Assembly (NCBI GenBank): GCA_034665745.1
Contig: JAXDJJ010000023.1
Span: 1-33,712 of the forward strand
DNA length: 33,712 bases
Reading direction: 5' to 3'
Source of the DNA: JAXDJJ01 sp034665745
Lineage (GTDB): Bacteria; Actinomycetota; CADDZG01; WHSQ01
The position numbers were made by a program, and so were the translations under genes. Numbering within the stretch: position 1 is the stretch's first letter; each line of letters begins with the position of its first letter. Below the pieces are notes generated by a model. It was not told where the DNA came from and made no database searches. It saw only the letters and a program-made list of their open reading frames with translations. Shown piece after piece: positions 15,110 to 22,897 of this stretch.

Positions 15110-16261
15110 CTAGGTGAAGGCGCTTTCGCCGGTTAGGTGGCGGCCGATGATCAGCTTCTGGATTTGACTCGTTCCTTCGTACAGCGTCGCAACGCGCGCG
15201 TCCTTCAGGTATTTGCCCACGGGGTACTCGTCGATGTAGCCGTATCCACCGTGCACCTGCACAGCCGCGTTCGCCGCACGAACAGCGGTTTCGCTCGCGA
15301 AGTACTTCGCGTAGGACGACTGCAGCGTGTGCTTCTCGCCCCGGTCGGCCATGGTCGCGACGTGCCACGTTAGGAACCGCGCCGCTTCGATCTCGACCGC
15401 CATGTCCGCGATCAGCTCCTGGACGAGTTGGAAGCGTGCGATCGGGCGTTGGAACTGCTCGCGCTCGGTCGAGTACTTGACGCTCGCTTCCAGGCAACCC
15501 TGTGCGATACCAACGCTGCCTGCTGCGAGTGACATCCGACCGGTGTCGAGGGACGACATCGCGATCTTGAAACCTTGACCCTCTTCGCCAAGACGACAGG
15601 AGTCGGGGATGCGGACGTCTTCGAGCACGAGCTCGCCGGTGTCTTGCGAACGCAGACCGAGCTTGCCGGTCACCTTGTTGGAACTGAAACCGTCGGTGTC
15701 CGTCGGGACGAGGAACGCGGTGATGCCCTTCGGGCTGTCGTCGCCGGACCTTGCGAAGATCAACGCGAGGCCCGCCCATGTCCCGTTCGTGATGAACATC
15801 TTCGTGCCGCTGAGGATCCAGTCATCGCCGTCCCGAACGGCTTTCGTCCGAAGGCTCGCGGCGTCAGAGCCGGAGTGTGGCTCGGTCAAACCGAAGCACC
15901 CGAGGGCTTCGCCGCTACACAGCTTCGGGATCCACTCTTGCCTCTGTTCTTCGGTGCCCCATTTGATGATGGTCTTACCGACGAGTCCGACGTTCACCGA
16001 CACGACGCCGCGCACTGAGGAGTCCGAGCGACCCAGCTCCTCGACGATGCAGCAGTAGGACACGTTGTCGACGCCCATGCCCCCGTACTCCTCGGGCAGG
16101 GGAGCGCCGAGGAAACCCACCTCGGCGAGCTTGGCAACGATGCCCTTGTCCATCGTCTCCGTGCGGTCCCACTCGGTGGCGAAGGGGACGATCTCGCGGT
16201 CGACGAAGTCCCTGGCGAGCTTCCTGATGCTGAGCTGATCTTCGTCCAGTTCAAAGTTCAC
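15110..16261 (-). CDS. Acyl-CoA dehydrogenase (short/medium-chain type)
   Basis: 383 residues from GTG at 16261. The frame runs further upstream into the divergent gene, but only as non-homologous sequence, whereas NFELDEDQLSIRKLARDF is the usual family N-terminus. Motifs: CFGLTEPHSGSDAASLRT (FAD/substrate region), KMFITNGTWAGLALIFA, then EREQFQRPIARFQLVQ and AAVQVHGGYGYIDEYPV. The catalytic Glu is present (E362 in LYEGTSQIQ). It therefore looks like a homotetrameric butyryl/acyl-CoA dehydrogenase that passes electrons to electron-transfer flavoprotein. TATCCT ends exactly 7 bases before the GTG, there is no ribosome site, and a leaderless transcript is likely. Only 24 bases separate this start from the divergent YgfZ-like gene. 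Confidence 0.93.
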   Translation of the reverse strand: MNFELDEDQLSIRKLARDFVDREIVPFATEWDRTETMDKGIVAKLAEVGFLGAPLPEEYGGMGVDNVSYCCIVEELGRSDSSVRGVVSVNVGLVGKTIIKWGTEEQRQEWIPKLCSGEALGCFGLTEPHSGSDAASLRTKAVRDGDDWILSGTKMFITNGTWAGLALIFARSGDDSPKGITAFLVPTDTDGFSSNKVTGKLGLRSQDTGELVLEDVRIPDSCRLGEEGQGFKIAMSSLDTGRMSLAAGSVGIAQGCLEASVKYSTEREQFQRPIARFQLVQELIADMAVEIEAARFLTWHVATMADRGEKHTLQSSYAKYFASETAVRAANAAVQVHGGYGYIDEYPVGKYLKDARVATLYEGTSQIQKLIIGRHLTGESAFT

Positions 16262-16267
16262 GCCGGA

Positions 16268-16273
16268 AGGATA
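16268..16273 (-). promoter_or_regulatory. -10 element TATCCT of a likely leaderless promoter
   Basis: Minus-strand TATCCT (TANNNT) ends 7 bases before the GTG start at 16261. It overlaps a weaker plus-strand candidate, TAGAAG at 16272-16277, for the divergent gene at 16286. Confidence 0.5.
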
Positions 16274-16285
16274 GAAGATGTCTCT

Positions 16286-17131
16286 ATGAGCCAAACCTTG
16301 ATGTGGGCGGATCGGTCCGAACGGGGCAAGCTGCGTTTCACAGGCCCCCAGCGGGCGTGGTTCCTCCACCAGATCCTGACCCAGAACTTCGAAGACATCA
16401 CGGCCGGCGAGGCTCGAGCTGCGACGTTGCTGACCGCCCATGGCCGGATGGTCGCTTACATGGAAGTGGTTGCGACCGAGGACGAGTTGCTCATGCATTT
16501 CGAGCCCGAGCTCAAAGACACCTTGCCGGATGCGATCCGCTTCTATGTCTTCTCGACCGATGTGGCGATCGAAGATGTGTCCGACGAGAGGAAGCTCTTG
16601 CTCGTTGCGGGCAAGGGCGCGAAGGCGGCCGTGGACGACCTAGGACCGAAGGTCGTCGTTCACCCCACCGACGAGCTCGGTATCGAGGCGTTCTACGTGT
16701 GGGTCGAGGCCGGTCATCTCGCTGGTGTTGCTGCAACGATCGGCGAGAAGAGCGGCGTCCCTGCCAGCGAGGAGCAGCTCGAGGCGATCCGCATCGAACA
16801 TGGGATTCCGCGCTGGGGCCGCGAGATGGACGACAAGACGTTCCCGCAAGAAGTTGCTATCGACGAACGCGCGGTGCACTACGACAAGGGCTGCTACGTG
16901 GGACAAGAAGCGATGGCGAAGATCCACCTGCGCGGGAAAGTGAATCGCAGGCTTCGGACTCTGGAAGGCACGGCCCCCTTGCAACCCGGAGCCGAACTGA
17001 CCGAGGGAGACGAGAAGGTCGGGACCATTACGAGTGCGGTCGGAAACGCTGCGCTTGGGATGTTGCGCTACACGATCTACCCGGGCGATCTCGTTACCGC
17101 GGGCGACCAGAAAGTGAAGGTGACGGGATGA
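16286..17131 (+). CDS. ygfZ: YgfZ/GcvT-like folate-binding protein (Fe-S cluster assembly type)
   Basis: 281 residues related to the T-protein of glycine cleavage but with the YgfZ signature K-G-C-Y-V-G-Q-E (201-208, Cys 203), which is diagnostic of the tetrahydrofolate-dependent YgfZ/IBA57 group that helps maintain some Fe-S enzymes. The N-terminal half carries the GcvT-like fold (RFTGPQRAWFLHQILTQN, TLLTAHGRMVAYMEV), and the C-terminal barrel shows LRTLEG and GTITSAVGNAALGMLRY. The start ATG lies 24 bases from the divergent dehydrogenase. Its stop overlaps the next start (ATGA), so the two genes are coupled. Lipoyl synthase, an Fe-S enzyme expected near the lipoylation genes of this window, is a possible client, but that is speculative. 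Confidence 0.9.
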   Translation: MSQTLMWADRSERGKLRFTGPQRAWFLHQILTQNFEDITAGEARAATLLTAHGRMVAYMEVVATEDELLMHFEPELKDTLPDAIRFYVFSTDVAIEDVSDERKLLLVAGKGAKAAVDDLGPKVVVHPTDELGIEAFYVWVEAGHLAGVAATIGEKSGVPASEEQLEAIRIEHGIPRWGREMDDKTFPQEVAIDERAVHYDKGCYVGQEAMAKIHLRGKVNRRLRTLEGTAPLQPGAELTEGDEKVGTITSAVGNAALGMLRYTIYPGDLVTAGDQKVKVTG

Positions 17132-17730
17132 GCCATCACTACGAAGGAGACGACCTCATCGTTCGCAAGATCGAGGTCGGCACGATGGAGAACAACGTCT
17201 ACATCCTTGAGTGCCCGCACACCCACGAAGGCTTCCTCGTGGACGGATGCTTCGAGACCGACAAGATCCTCGCGGGGGCCGAAGGGTGCGAGATCGTCGG
17301 GATCCTCCAGACCCACGGTCACATGGACCACGTTCAGGCCCTGGCCGAGCTGAAAGAGAAACTCGGTGTGCCGGTTTACGCGCACCCTGGTGACGAGTAC
17401 CCGATCCCGATCGATCATCAGCTCGCGGATGGTGAAGAGCTCAAGTTCGGCAAGGACCACATCGTCACGGTCCTCCACACGCCGGGCCACACCCCCGGTG
17501 GCGTGTGCTTCCTAACCGGCAAGCACCTCATCGCCGGTGACACGTTGTTCCCCGGCGGCCCCGGCAACACGTGGGGTGACAAGAAGAACTTCGAGCAACT
17601 CATCTCGAACATCGAAACGAAGCTGTTCTCGCTGCCCGATGACACGTTCGTGTACCCAGGGCATGGCAAGGACACGACCATCGGAGCAGAGAAGCCTCAT
17701 CTCCAGGAATGGAAAGACCGGGGCTGGTAA
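17128..17730 (+). CDS. Metallo-beta-lactamase-fold hydrolase, glyoxalase II-like
   Basis: 200 residues. The binuclear metal site is complete: H63, H65, D67, H68 in THGHMDH, H121 in HTPGHTPGG, D138 in IAGDTLF and H179 in YPGHG. Spacing and size match hydroxyacylglutathione hydrolase-like thioesterases, which in actinobacteria presumably act on mycothiol or other thiol conjugates. The open frame extends upstream, but that part is Arg-rich and lies inside the YgfZ-like gene, so ATG at 17128 (ATGA overlap) is the start. It overlaps the next methyltransferase by 22 bases. It is soluble and cytoplasmic; the substrate is not determined. Confidence 0.93.
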   Translation: MSHHYEGDDLIVRKIEVGTMENNVYILECPHTHEGFLVDGCFETDKILAGAEGCEIVGILQTHGHMDHVQALAELKEKLGVPVYAHPGDEYPIPIDHQLADGEELKFGKDHIVTVLHTPGHTPGGVCFLTGKHLIAGDTLFPGGPGNTWGDKKNFEQLISNIETKLFSLPDDTFVYPGHGKDTTIGAEKPHLQEWKDRGW

Positions 17731-18356
17731 CCCTGGATCCCTCGCTCCTCGAGATCGCTACCTCGGCTAAGGGCTTCATGCCCGACGACGAGGGACTCGC
17801 TCTGTACGAAGCGGCGCTCAAAGCGGCGACACGCGGCCCCCTCCTGGAGATCGGGAGTTACTGCGGGAAATCGGCCGTCTACCTCGGTGCTGCCGCCAAG
17901 GAGGCGGGCTCGACCCTCTATTCGGTCGACCATCACCGTGGGAGCGAGGAGAACCAGCCGGGTCAGGAGTATCACGACCCCGACCTCGTCGACGAAGAAG
18001 GTCGCGTCGATACGTTGCCGTGGTTCCGCTCGACTATCGAGGAGGCGGGGTTGGCGAACTGGGTGATCGGCATCGTCGGAAGCTCGCCGAAGGTGGCACG
18101 AGCTTGGGCGACACCTCTTTCCATGGTGTTCATCGATGGCGGTCATAGCTCCGCCGCGGCAACGGCCGACTATGAAGCGTGGACGCCGAAGCTGATGTCC
18201 GAGGGATTGCTTGCGATCCACGATGTCTTCCCGGACCCTGCGGACGGGGGTCGTCCACCGTTCGAGATCTACCAGCGCGCGCTCGTGGGCGCGTTCGAGG
18301 ACGTTTCTGCGTGCGGCAGTCTTCGGGTGTTACGGAAGATCGGCGAGGTGGCCTGA
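17709..18356 (+). CDS. Class I SAM-dependent methyltransferase
   Basis: 215 residues with a Rossmann-like methyltransferase fold of the Methyltransferase_24 / O-methyltransferase-like group. SAM motif I is LLEIGSYCGKSAVYLG (about 45-60), the acidic residue after strand 2 is D74 in LYSVDHHRG, and LSMVFIDGGHS marks strand 4 with a possible metal or catalytic Asp. LLAIHDVFPDP resembles the strand-5 region. The start ATG lies inside the end of the preceding hydrolase gene (22-base overlap) behind a short AGGA. Its 3' end overlaps the convergent toroid-protein gene by 27 bases. The substrate is unknown; proximity to the glycosyltransferase cluster suggests glycoconjugate or lipid modification, but orientation differs. 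Confidence 0.88.
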   Translation: MERPGLVTLDPSLLEIATSAKGFMPDDEGLALYEAALKAATRGPLLEIGSYCGKSAVYLGAAAKEAGSTLYSVDHHRGSEENQPGQEYHDPDLVDEEGRVDTLPWFRSTIEEAGLANWVIGIVGSSPKVARAWATPLSMVFIDGGHSSAAATADYEAWTPKLMSEGLLAIHDVFPDPADGGRPPFEIYQRALVGAFEDVSACGSLRVLRKIGEVA

Positions 18357-19355
18357 GTCCCTTGCGGAAACGGTCGCGAACAGCTCGGCGATCGGGCCTC
18401 GCTCGGTAAGGACGTCGTTGGCAAGGACTATCGCTGCGGCACTCCACGTCGAGCGCTCGTTCGGAAAATGGCGACCGTCGGGGAACGTTGCTCCGGTCCA
18501 GTACGAACCGTCGGCATCTCGCTGGTATTGCACCCACTCGAACAAGGTGCGAGCACGGTCCTGCATGCCGTTGACATGCAGCGCGATCGTTAGCTCGGCG
18601 GTTTCGGCAGACGTGATCCAGGGGCGGTCGTCAACGCAGCGCGCGCCGAGCCCATCGACGACGAAGGTGTCCCAGCTCTCTTCGATGCGATCGCGGGCTG
18701 CCTCGTCGGTTAGGACACCCGAGAGGACCGGGTAGTACCAGTCCATCGAGTAGCGGGAACGGTCTGCGAAGTCCGGATCGAACCTCTCGATCGCAGCCAC
18801 GAGCGAGGTCAGTGACAACTCCCAGTCTGGGCGTTCTTCTCCGAGAGTGTGAACGATCTGTAGCGCGGCCCGGAGGCTCATAACGATGGCGGACGATCCC
18901 GCGAGCAGAGCATGATCGCCGGCGTCGCCATCGAGGTTCCGAGCCCATGCGATCGCGCCGCTGGGCATCTGCAGATCCAAGGTGAACTCGATCGCACGCT
19001 CGACCACTGGCCAGAGCTCGTGCAAAGCGCCGGTGTCGCGGGTGCATAGGAAGTGATGCCAGGTTCCGAATGCGATGTAGCTGGCACCGTTCGAGTCGAG
19101 AACGCTGGTCGACTCGTCACCCCCGACGATGGGGCACGCCCATGCACCGTCGTGTCGCTGCGTGCGAGCGAGATGGCGGAGCCCGGCGCGAGCGTTGTCG
19201 TGAAGGCCGCCGGCATCAAGGGCGAGAACACACTCGATGTGGTCCCACGGGTCCCAGTTGCCACCCGCTACCCAGGGGATCGTCCCGTCCGGGGTCTGGG
19301 CTCGAGCGATGGAACCAACCGTGTCGCTCCGCTGCTGCTCGGCAAGGAGACTCAC
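18330..19355 (-). CDS. QW-repeat alpha/alpha-toroid protein (prenyltransferase/terpene-cyclase-like fold)
   Basis: 341 residues from GTG at 19355, which overlaps the methyltransferase stop as GTGA with GGAAG 5 bases upstream. The longer open frame upstream is inside the methyltransferase and rejected. Four QW-like repeats (Q-x2..4-G-x..-W) are visible: QTPDGTIPW (Q20), QRHDGAWACP (Q66), QMPSGAIAWA (Q129) and QRDADGSYWTG (Q278). Such repeats mark the (alpha/alpha) barrel of squalene-cyclase and prenyltransferase-like proteins and some glycan-active enzymes. The DxDD motif of protonating cyclases is absent, so a standard squalene-hopene cyclase is unlikely. No signal peptide is seen. Coupling to a methyltransferase and a GT4 enzyme suggests work on a glycan or glycolipid. 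Its activity is unknown. Confidence 0.75.
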   Translation of the reverse strand: MSLLAEQQRSDTVGSIARAQTPDGTIPWVAGGNWDPWDHIECVLALDAGGLHDNARAGLRHLARTQRHDGAWACPIVGGDESTSVLDSNGASYIAFGTWHHFLCTRDTGALHELWPVVERAIEFTLDLQMPSGAIAWARNLDGDAGDHALLAGSSAIVMSLRAALQIVHTLGEERPDWELSLTSLVAAIERFDPDFADRSRYSMDWYYPVLSGVLTDEAARDRIEESWDTFVVDGLGARCVDDRPWITSAETAELTIALHVNGMQDRARTLFEWVQYQRDADGSYWTGATFPDGRHFPNERSTWSAAAIVLANDVLTERGPIAELFATVSARDSGHLADLP

Positions 19356-20062
19356 AAGGGCTTCCGGGAGTAGACGACGAGGCTCTTTCCCATGACTGGG
19401 TTCAACGCGCGCTCGGTTGCGCGGGTGACGAATGGTTTCTTCATGATGTCCCAAACGAGGAACGAGTGATACGCGCGCGTGATCGGTAGGTCGCGGTTCA
19501 CTCCGACCGCGCACTTGAGCCACCAGTACGGCGAATGCAATGCATGCGCGTGGTGATGATGGAAGGGAGTGAGCTCCGCTCCTTCAAGCTTCGTCTCGAC
19601 CTCGTCCCTGCTGTAGATGCGGACGTGACCGCCCGCCGCCGAGTGGTAATCGGATGACAACAGCCAGTTGATCTGCTCCGGCCACCTGCGCGGGATCGTC
19701 ACCGCGACGATGCCTCCGGGCTTCACGATGCGGTGCAACTCACGCATCGCGACCTCGTCCTCGGGGATGTGCTCCATCACTTCAGAGGCGATGATCCGGT
19801 CGAACGTGTTGTCCTCGAACGGAAGGTGCAGAGCGTCGGCTCTGATGCAGTCGAGGGTGGCACCGAGGGGGGCCTGGTCCTCGAGGATCATCGCGCTGCC
19901 CATCTGGGCGACATCCTTGAGGACGACGTCATCGAGGTCGGCCGCAACCACGCGAGCGCCTTTCGTTAGGGCTTCGAACGAATGTCGCCCCGCGCCACAC
20001 CCGATGTCGAGAACACGGTGGCCGTAGCGGATGTCGAAGATCTCGAAATCGACCGTCAGCAT
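19352..20062 (-). CDS. Class I SAM-dependent methyltransferase (Methyltransferase_11 type)
   Basis: 236 residues from ATG at 20062, which overlaps the glycosyltransferase stop by 7 bases; an earlier in-frame start lies in the glycosyltransferase and encodes only Arg/Asp-rich sequence. Motif I is VLDIGCGAGRHSFEAL (D19, G21, G23, G25), strand 2 acidic residue in VVAADLDD, then RADALHLPFEDNTFDRIIASEVMEHIPEDE (motifs II/post-II) and IVKPGGIVAVTIPRRWPE (motif III). A C-terminal half with HHHHAHALHSPYWWLKC may contact the substrate. This is the second gene in a coupled glycosyltransferase-methyltransferase-toroid operon. The acceptor is unknown; a sugar or lipid hydroxyl is plausible. Confidence 0.92.
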   Translation of the reverse strand: MLTVDFEIFDIRYGHRVLDIGCGAGRHSFEALTKGARVVAADLDDVVLKDVAQMGSAMILEDQAPLGATLDCIRADALHLPFEDNTFDRIIASEVMEHIPEDEVAMRELHRIVKPGGIVAVTIPRRWPEQINWLLSSDYHSAAGGHVRIYSRDEVETKLEGAELTPFHHHHAHALHSPYWWLKCAVGVNRDLPITRAYHSFLVWDIMKKPFVTRATERALNPVMGKSLVVYSRKPL

Positions 20063-21294
20063 GCGGCGATCACCTCCCGGTAGACATCTGCGGTTCGTTC
20101 GGCGGTCTTGGTCCACGTGAACATGTCGAGCACGCGCTTGCGACCCGCGATGCCCATCGTTTCTCTCTTCAATGGATCGGCGAGTAGCTCTCCGATCGCT
20201 GTTGCCAATGCCCCCACGTCGCGAGGCGGGACGAGAAGACCACTGGTTCCGTCGGTGCCCACGACCTCGGGCAACGCGCCTCCTGTCGTCGCAACGACGG
20301 GGACCCCTGCCGACATCGCTTCGGCAGCGGGAAGGGAGAAGCCCTCGTACAGGGAAGGGACGACCGCGACCTCGGACGTTGCGTAGAGCTCGGCGAGGCG
20401 AAGGCTGTCGACCTTCGATTCGAACGTCACGTTGTCGCCGACGTCGAATCGCTTGATGGCGGCAAGTACGCGGCCCCCGGGTCGAGGAGTGCCGATGACA
20501 ACGAGGTGCGCGTCCCGCTCGGTGCGCAGCTTGGCGAGAGCTTCGATCAGATAGACGAGGCCTTTCAGAGGAACGTCTGCACTGGTCGTCGTGATGATGC
20601 GTCCGGGGATCCGCTCGATCGTTTCCAGGGGTCGGAACAGCTCGGTGTCGACGCCGTTGTGGACCACGGTCATCTTCCGAGGATCGATGCCGAGCTCGCT
20701 GTGTGCGTCACGCATACCGGTTCCCGATGCCGTGATCACCCGCGCTAGTCGCGGAGCTACGCGTCGTTGCATGCGCGTGAACGCGTACCAACGAGCCAGT
20801 GTCACGCGACGTAACAACGAGACGTTCTGTCGATCGAGCCTGTGGTCTATCGCGATCGGATGGTGGCTGGTGGCAAGTGTGGGGATCCGCTTAGCGATGT
20901 CGAGGATGCCGTAGCCGAGGCATTGATTGTCGTGGACCACATCGAAGTCGTTGACGCGATCACGCAGCAGCCGGGCGGCTCGCAAGCTGAACGTCAATGG
21001 CTCGGGGAACGCAGCTGTGCACATCGCCGCGTACTCGAGAACATCGATCCAGTCGCGGAACTCGGAGAGAGCGGGACGTCGGAACGGATCGTCGGCGCGA
21101 TAGAGGTCGAGGCTAGGCACCTTCGTCAACCGGACTGATGGGTCGAGGTCTGGGTACGGCTGACCACTGAAGACCTCGACGCTGTGTCCTAGTTCGACGA
21201 GCGCCCGACTCAGATAGCGCACGTAGATGCCCTGGCCCCCGGAGTGAGGGTTTCCCCGGTACGTGAGGAGGGCGATCCGGAGGCTGTTTTCCAT
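20056..21294 (-). CDS. Glycosyltransferase family 4 (GT-B fold)
   Basis: 412 residues from ATG at 21294; a TTG five codons earlier is possible but less likely. The N-terminal Rossmann domain begins RIALLTYRGNPHSGGQGIYV, with the Gly-rich loop typical of GT4 enzymes that bind an acceptor. The C-terminal domain contains TTTSADVPLKGLVYLIEAL (K244), then the E-x7-E donor motif YEGFSLPAAEAMSAGVPVVAT (E317, E325). It probably transfers a hexose from a nucleotide-sugar to a lipid or polysaccharide acceptor at the inner face of the membrane. It heads a coupled minus-strand operon with a methyltransferase and the QW-repeat protein. No clear ribosome site or leaderless -10 was seen. Confidence 0.92.
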   Translation of the reverse strand: MENSLRIALLTYRGNPHSGGQGIYVRYLSRALVELGHSVEVFSGQPYPDLDPSVRLTKVPSLDLYRADDPFRRPALSEFRDWIDVLEYAAMCTAAFPEPLTFSLRAARLLRDRVNDFDVVHDNQCLGYGILDIAKRIPTLATSHHPIAIDHRLDRQNVSLLRRVTLARWYAFTRMQRRVAPRLARVITASGTGMRDAHSELGIDPRKMTVVHNGVDTELFRPLETIERIPGRIITTTSADVPLKGLVYLIEALAKLRTERDAHLVVIGTPRPGGRVLAAIKRFDVGDNVTFESKVDSLRLAELYATSEVAVVPSLYEGFSLPAAEAMSAGVPVVATTGGALPEVVGTDGTSGLLVPPRDVGALATAIGELLADPLKRETMGIAGRKRVLDMFTWTKTAERTADVYREVIAAC

Positions 21295-21348
21295 GGGGCG
21301 GGTATTCAATCAGCACGAAAGGGCTGTAACTGCCTCCAAGTAGGGGGC

Positions 21349-22896
21349 GTGAAGGCGCAAGATGGTCGCGTGGACCCTGTGAAGGGCACCGACAAGGCTC
21401 GGATCCGGCGTGCCGGCGCGCTCGCAGCAGGGATAGCGCTCGCTCTGCTCTGGGTCGCCTCGGCGTGGGAACAGGTCTCTTTCGCACCCGCCGCTCTTGC
21501 TGGCGCCCTCCTCCGTGCTGCCCCCGGTGGCTTCGCAACGTTCTTCATCGAGAACCTTGGACACCTTGCCCGGCCCCTCTTAGTCAGCGGTGTCCTCGCA
21601 CTTGCCCTCGTCGTGGGCGCCGAGGCCTTGTGGCGCACGAGTCGTGATGGAGCGACGAGGCCGCGGATAGCTGCCGTGATCCTCGGTGTTGTCGCAGCGT
21701 TGGCTAGCTCGATCGGTCAGTCTCCCGGCGCCGACGTGGTGGCGACGTTGATGGCGGTCGTCGCGGCGGCGATCGCGTATGCCCTTGCAGCAGGTTCGTT
21801 GTCCAAGCCGGTTGCCGGCGAGGCCGCGGGCCATGCTGATAGACGCGAATTCCTCAGGTTGGGGAGCGGCGCGGCCGCAGGCATCGCGCTCGGCGGCGGT
21901 GCGATCGGTTGGTTGCTCCGCAGGTTGGGGGGGCCGGACACGAACGTGGCCCTTGTCGCGCCCGCCGAGCTAGCCGTGATCCCTCAACGCGCGGACTTCC
22001 CCGATATCCAAGGCCTTACGCCCGAGATCACCTCCGCAGCCGACCACTACGTGGTGGACATCAATCTGATCCCGCCCACCGTCGAAGCCGAGGGATGGTC
22101 GCTGGACCTACGCGGCAAGGTTGACACCCCGACGAAGTATTCCTTCGAGTCTCTTCAATCGTCGTTCGAGGTCGTCGAGGAATTCGCTGTGTTGACGTGC
22201 ATCTCCAACGAGGTCAATGGGCAGCTGATCGGTCACTCGCGGTGGGGCGGCGTCCGTTTGAGCGAAGTGTTGGAACGCGCCGGTGTGCAGGACGACGCAA
22301 TGGATGTCGTGTTCTACGCGGCGGATGGGTACACGGATTCGATCCCTATCGAAACCGCGATGCATCCGACGGTCATCCTCGCCGTGTCACAGAACGGCAA
22401 GCCGTTGACCCAAGCTCACGGGTTCCCATGTCGCGTCCGCGTTCCGGCGATCTATGGGATGAAGAACGTCAAGTGGTTGCAAGCGATCGAGGTCGTTTCG
22501 AAGGACTACCGCGGTTACTGGATGGAACGTGGGTGGTCAGATATTGCGATTATCGATACCGAGTCGCGCATCGACGTCGCGGGCGACTCGAACCGAGCAA
22601 CAGTGGGACAAGAGACCTGGGTCGCCGGGATCGCGTGGGCCGGGATCCGTGGGGTGGACAAGGTCGAGGTGTCTGTCGATGGTGGAGGGACGTGGGTCCC
22701 CGCGATGTTGAAGGACCCGTTGAGTCCCATTTCGTGGCGGCACTGGGCATATCGATGGACCCCCGAACGCGCGGGGCGCACCCTGGTCATGTCGCGCGCA
22801 ACCGATGGGGAAGGCCACACCCAGGTGATGAAGGAAGCGGCGCCGCACCCCGATGGAGCGACCGGCTACCCGATGACATTCGTCGAGGTGAGTTAG
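21349..22896 (+). CDS. Membrane-anchored molybdopterin oxidoreductase (sulfite oxidase-like), internal Tat motif
   Basis: About 515 residues from GTG at 21349 behind GTAGGGGGC; GTG at 21370 or 21379 are alternatives. Four membrane helices (about 22-41, 77-95, 106-123, 130-150) come first. A twin-arginine motif DRREFLRLG (R165, R166) and a hydrophobic stretch follow, so the catalytic part is probably exported folded by Tat. The molybdopterin domain contains LTCISNEVNGQLIGHSRWGGV, whose Cys (about 284) is the expected Mo ligand, and the PCRVRVPAIYGMKNVKW segment. A C-terminal Mo-co dimerisation-like beta domain starts near IDVAGDSNRATVGQ. The physiological substrate could be sulfite or another oxo-anion or sulfoxide. 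It lies alone, convergent with the CDF exporter with one base between stops. Confidence 0.88.
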   Translation: MKAQDGRVDPVKGTDKARIRRAGALAAGIALALLWVASAWEQVSFAPAALAGALLRAAPGGFATFFIENLGHLARPLLVSGVLALALVVGAEALWRTSRDGATRPRIAAVILGVVAALASSIGQSPGADVVATLMAVVAAAIAYALAAGSLSKPVAGEAAGHADRREFLRLGSGAAAGIALGGGAIGWLLRRLGGPDTNVALVAPAELAVIPQRADFPDIQGLTPEITSAADHYVVDINLIPPTVEAEGWSLDLRGKVDTPTKYSFESLQSSFEVVEEFAVLTCISNEVNGQLIGHSRWGGVRLSEVLERAGVQDDAMDVVFYAADGYTDSIPIETAMHPTVILAVSQNGKPLTQAHGFPCRVRVPAIYGMKNVKWLQAIEVVSKDYRGYWMERGWSDIAIIDTESRIDVAGDSNRATVGQETWVAGIAWAGIRGVDKVEVSVDGGGTWVPAMLKDPLSPISWRHWAYRWTPERAGRTLVMSRATDGEGHTQVMKEAAPHPDGATGYPMTFVEVS

Positions 22897-22897
22897 C

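Noticed and set aside
16303..17127. Long upstream extension of the metallo-beta-lactamase-fold gene frame
   Set aside because: The extension is Arg/Gly-rich, has no family pattern and lies in another frame of the YgfZ-like gene; homology begins at 17128, where ATGA coupling gives a start.
18330..19355. Assignment of the QW-repeat protein as squalene-hopene cyclase
   Set aside because: It is about half the usual length and lacks the DxDD motif.
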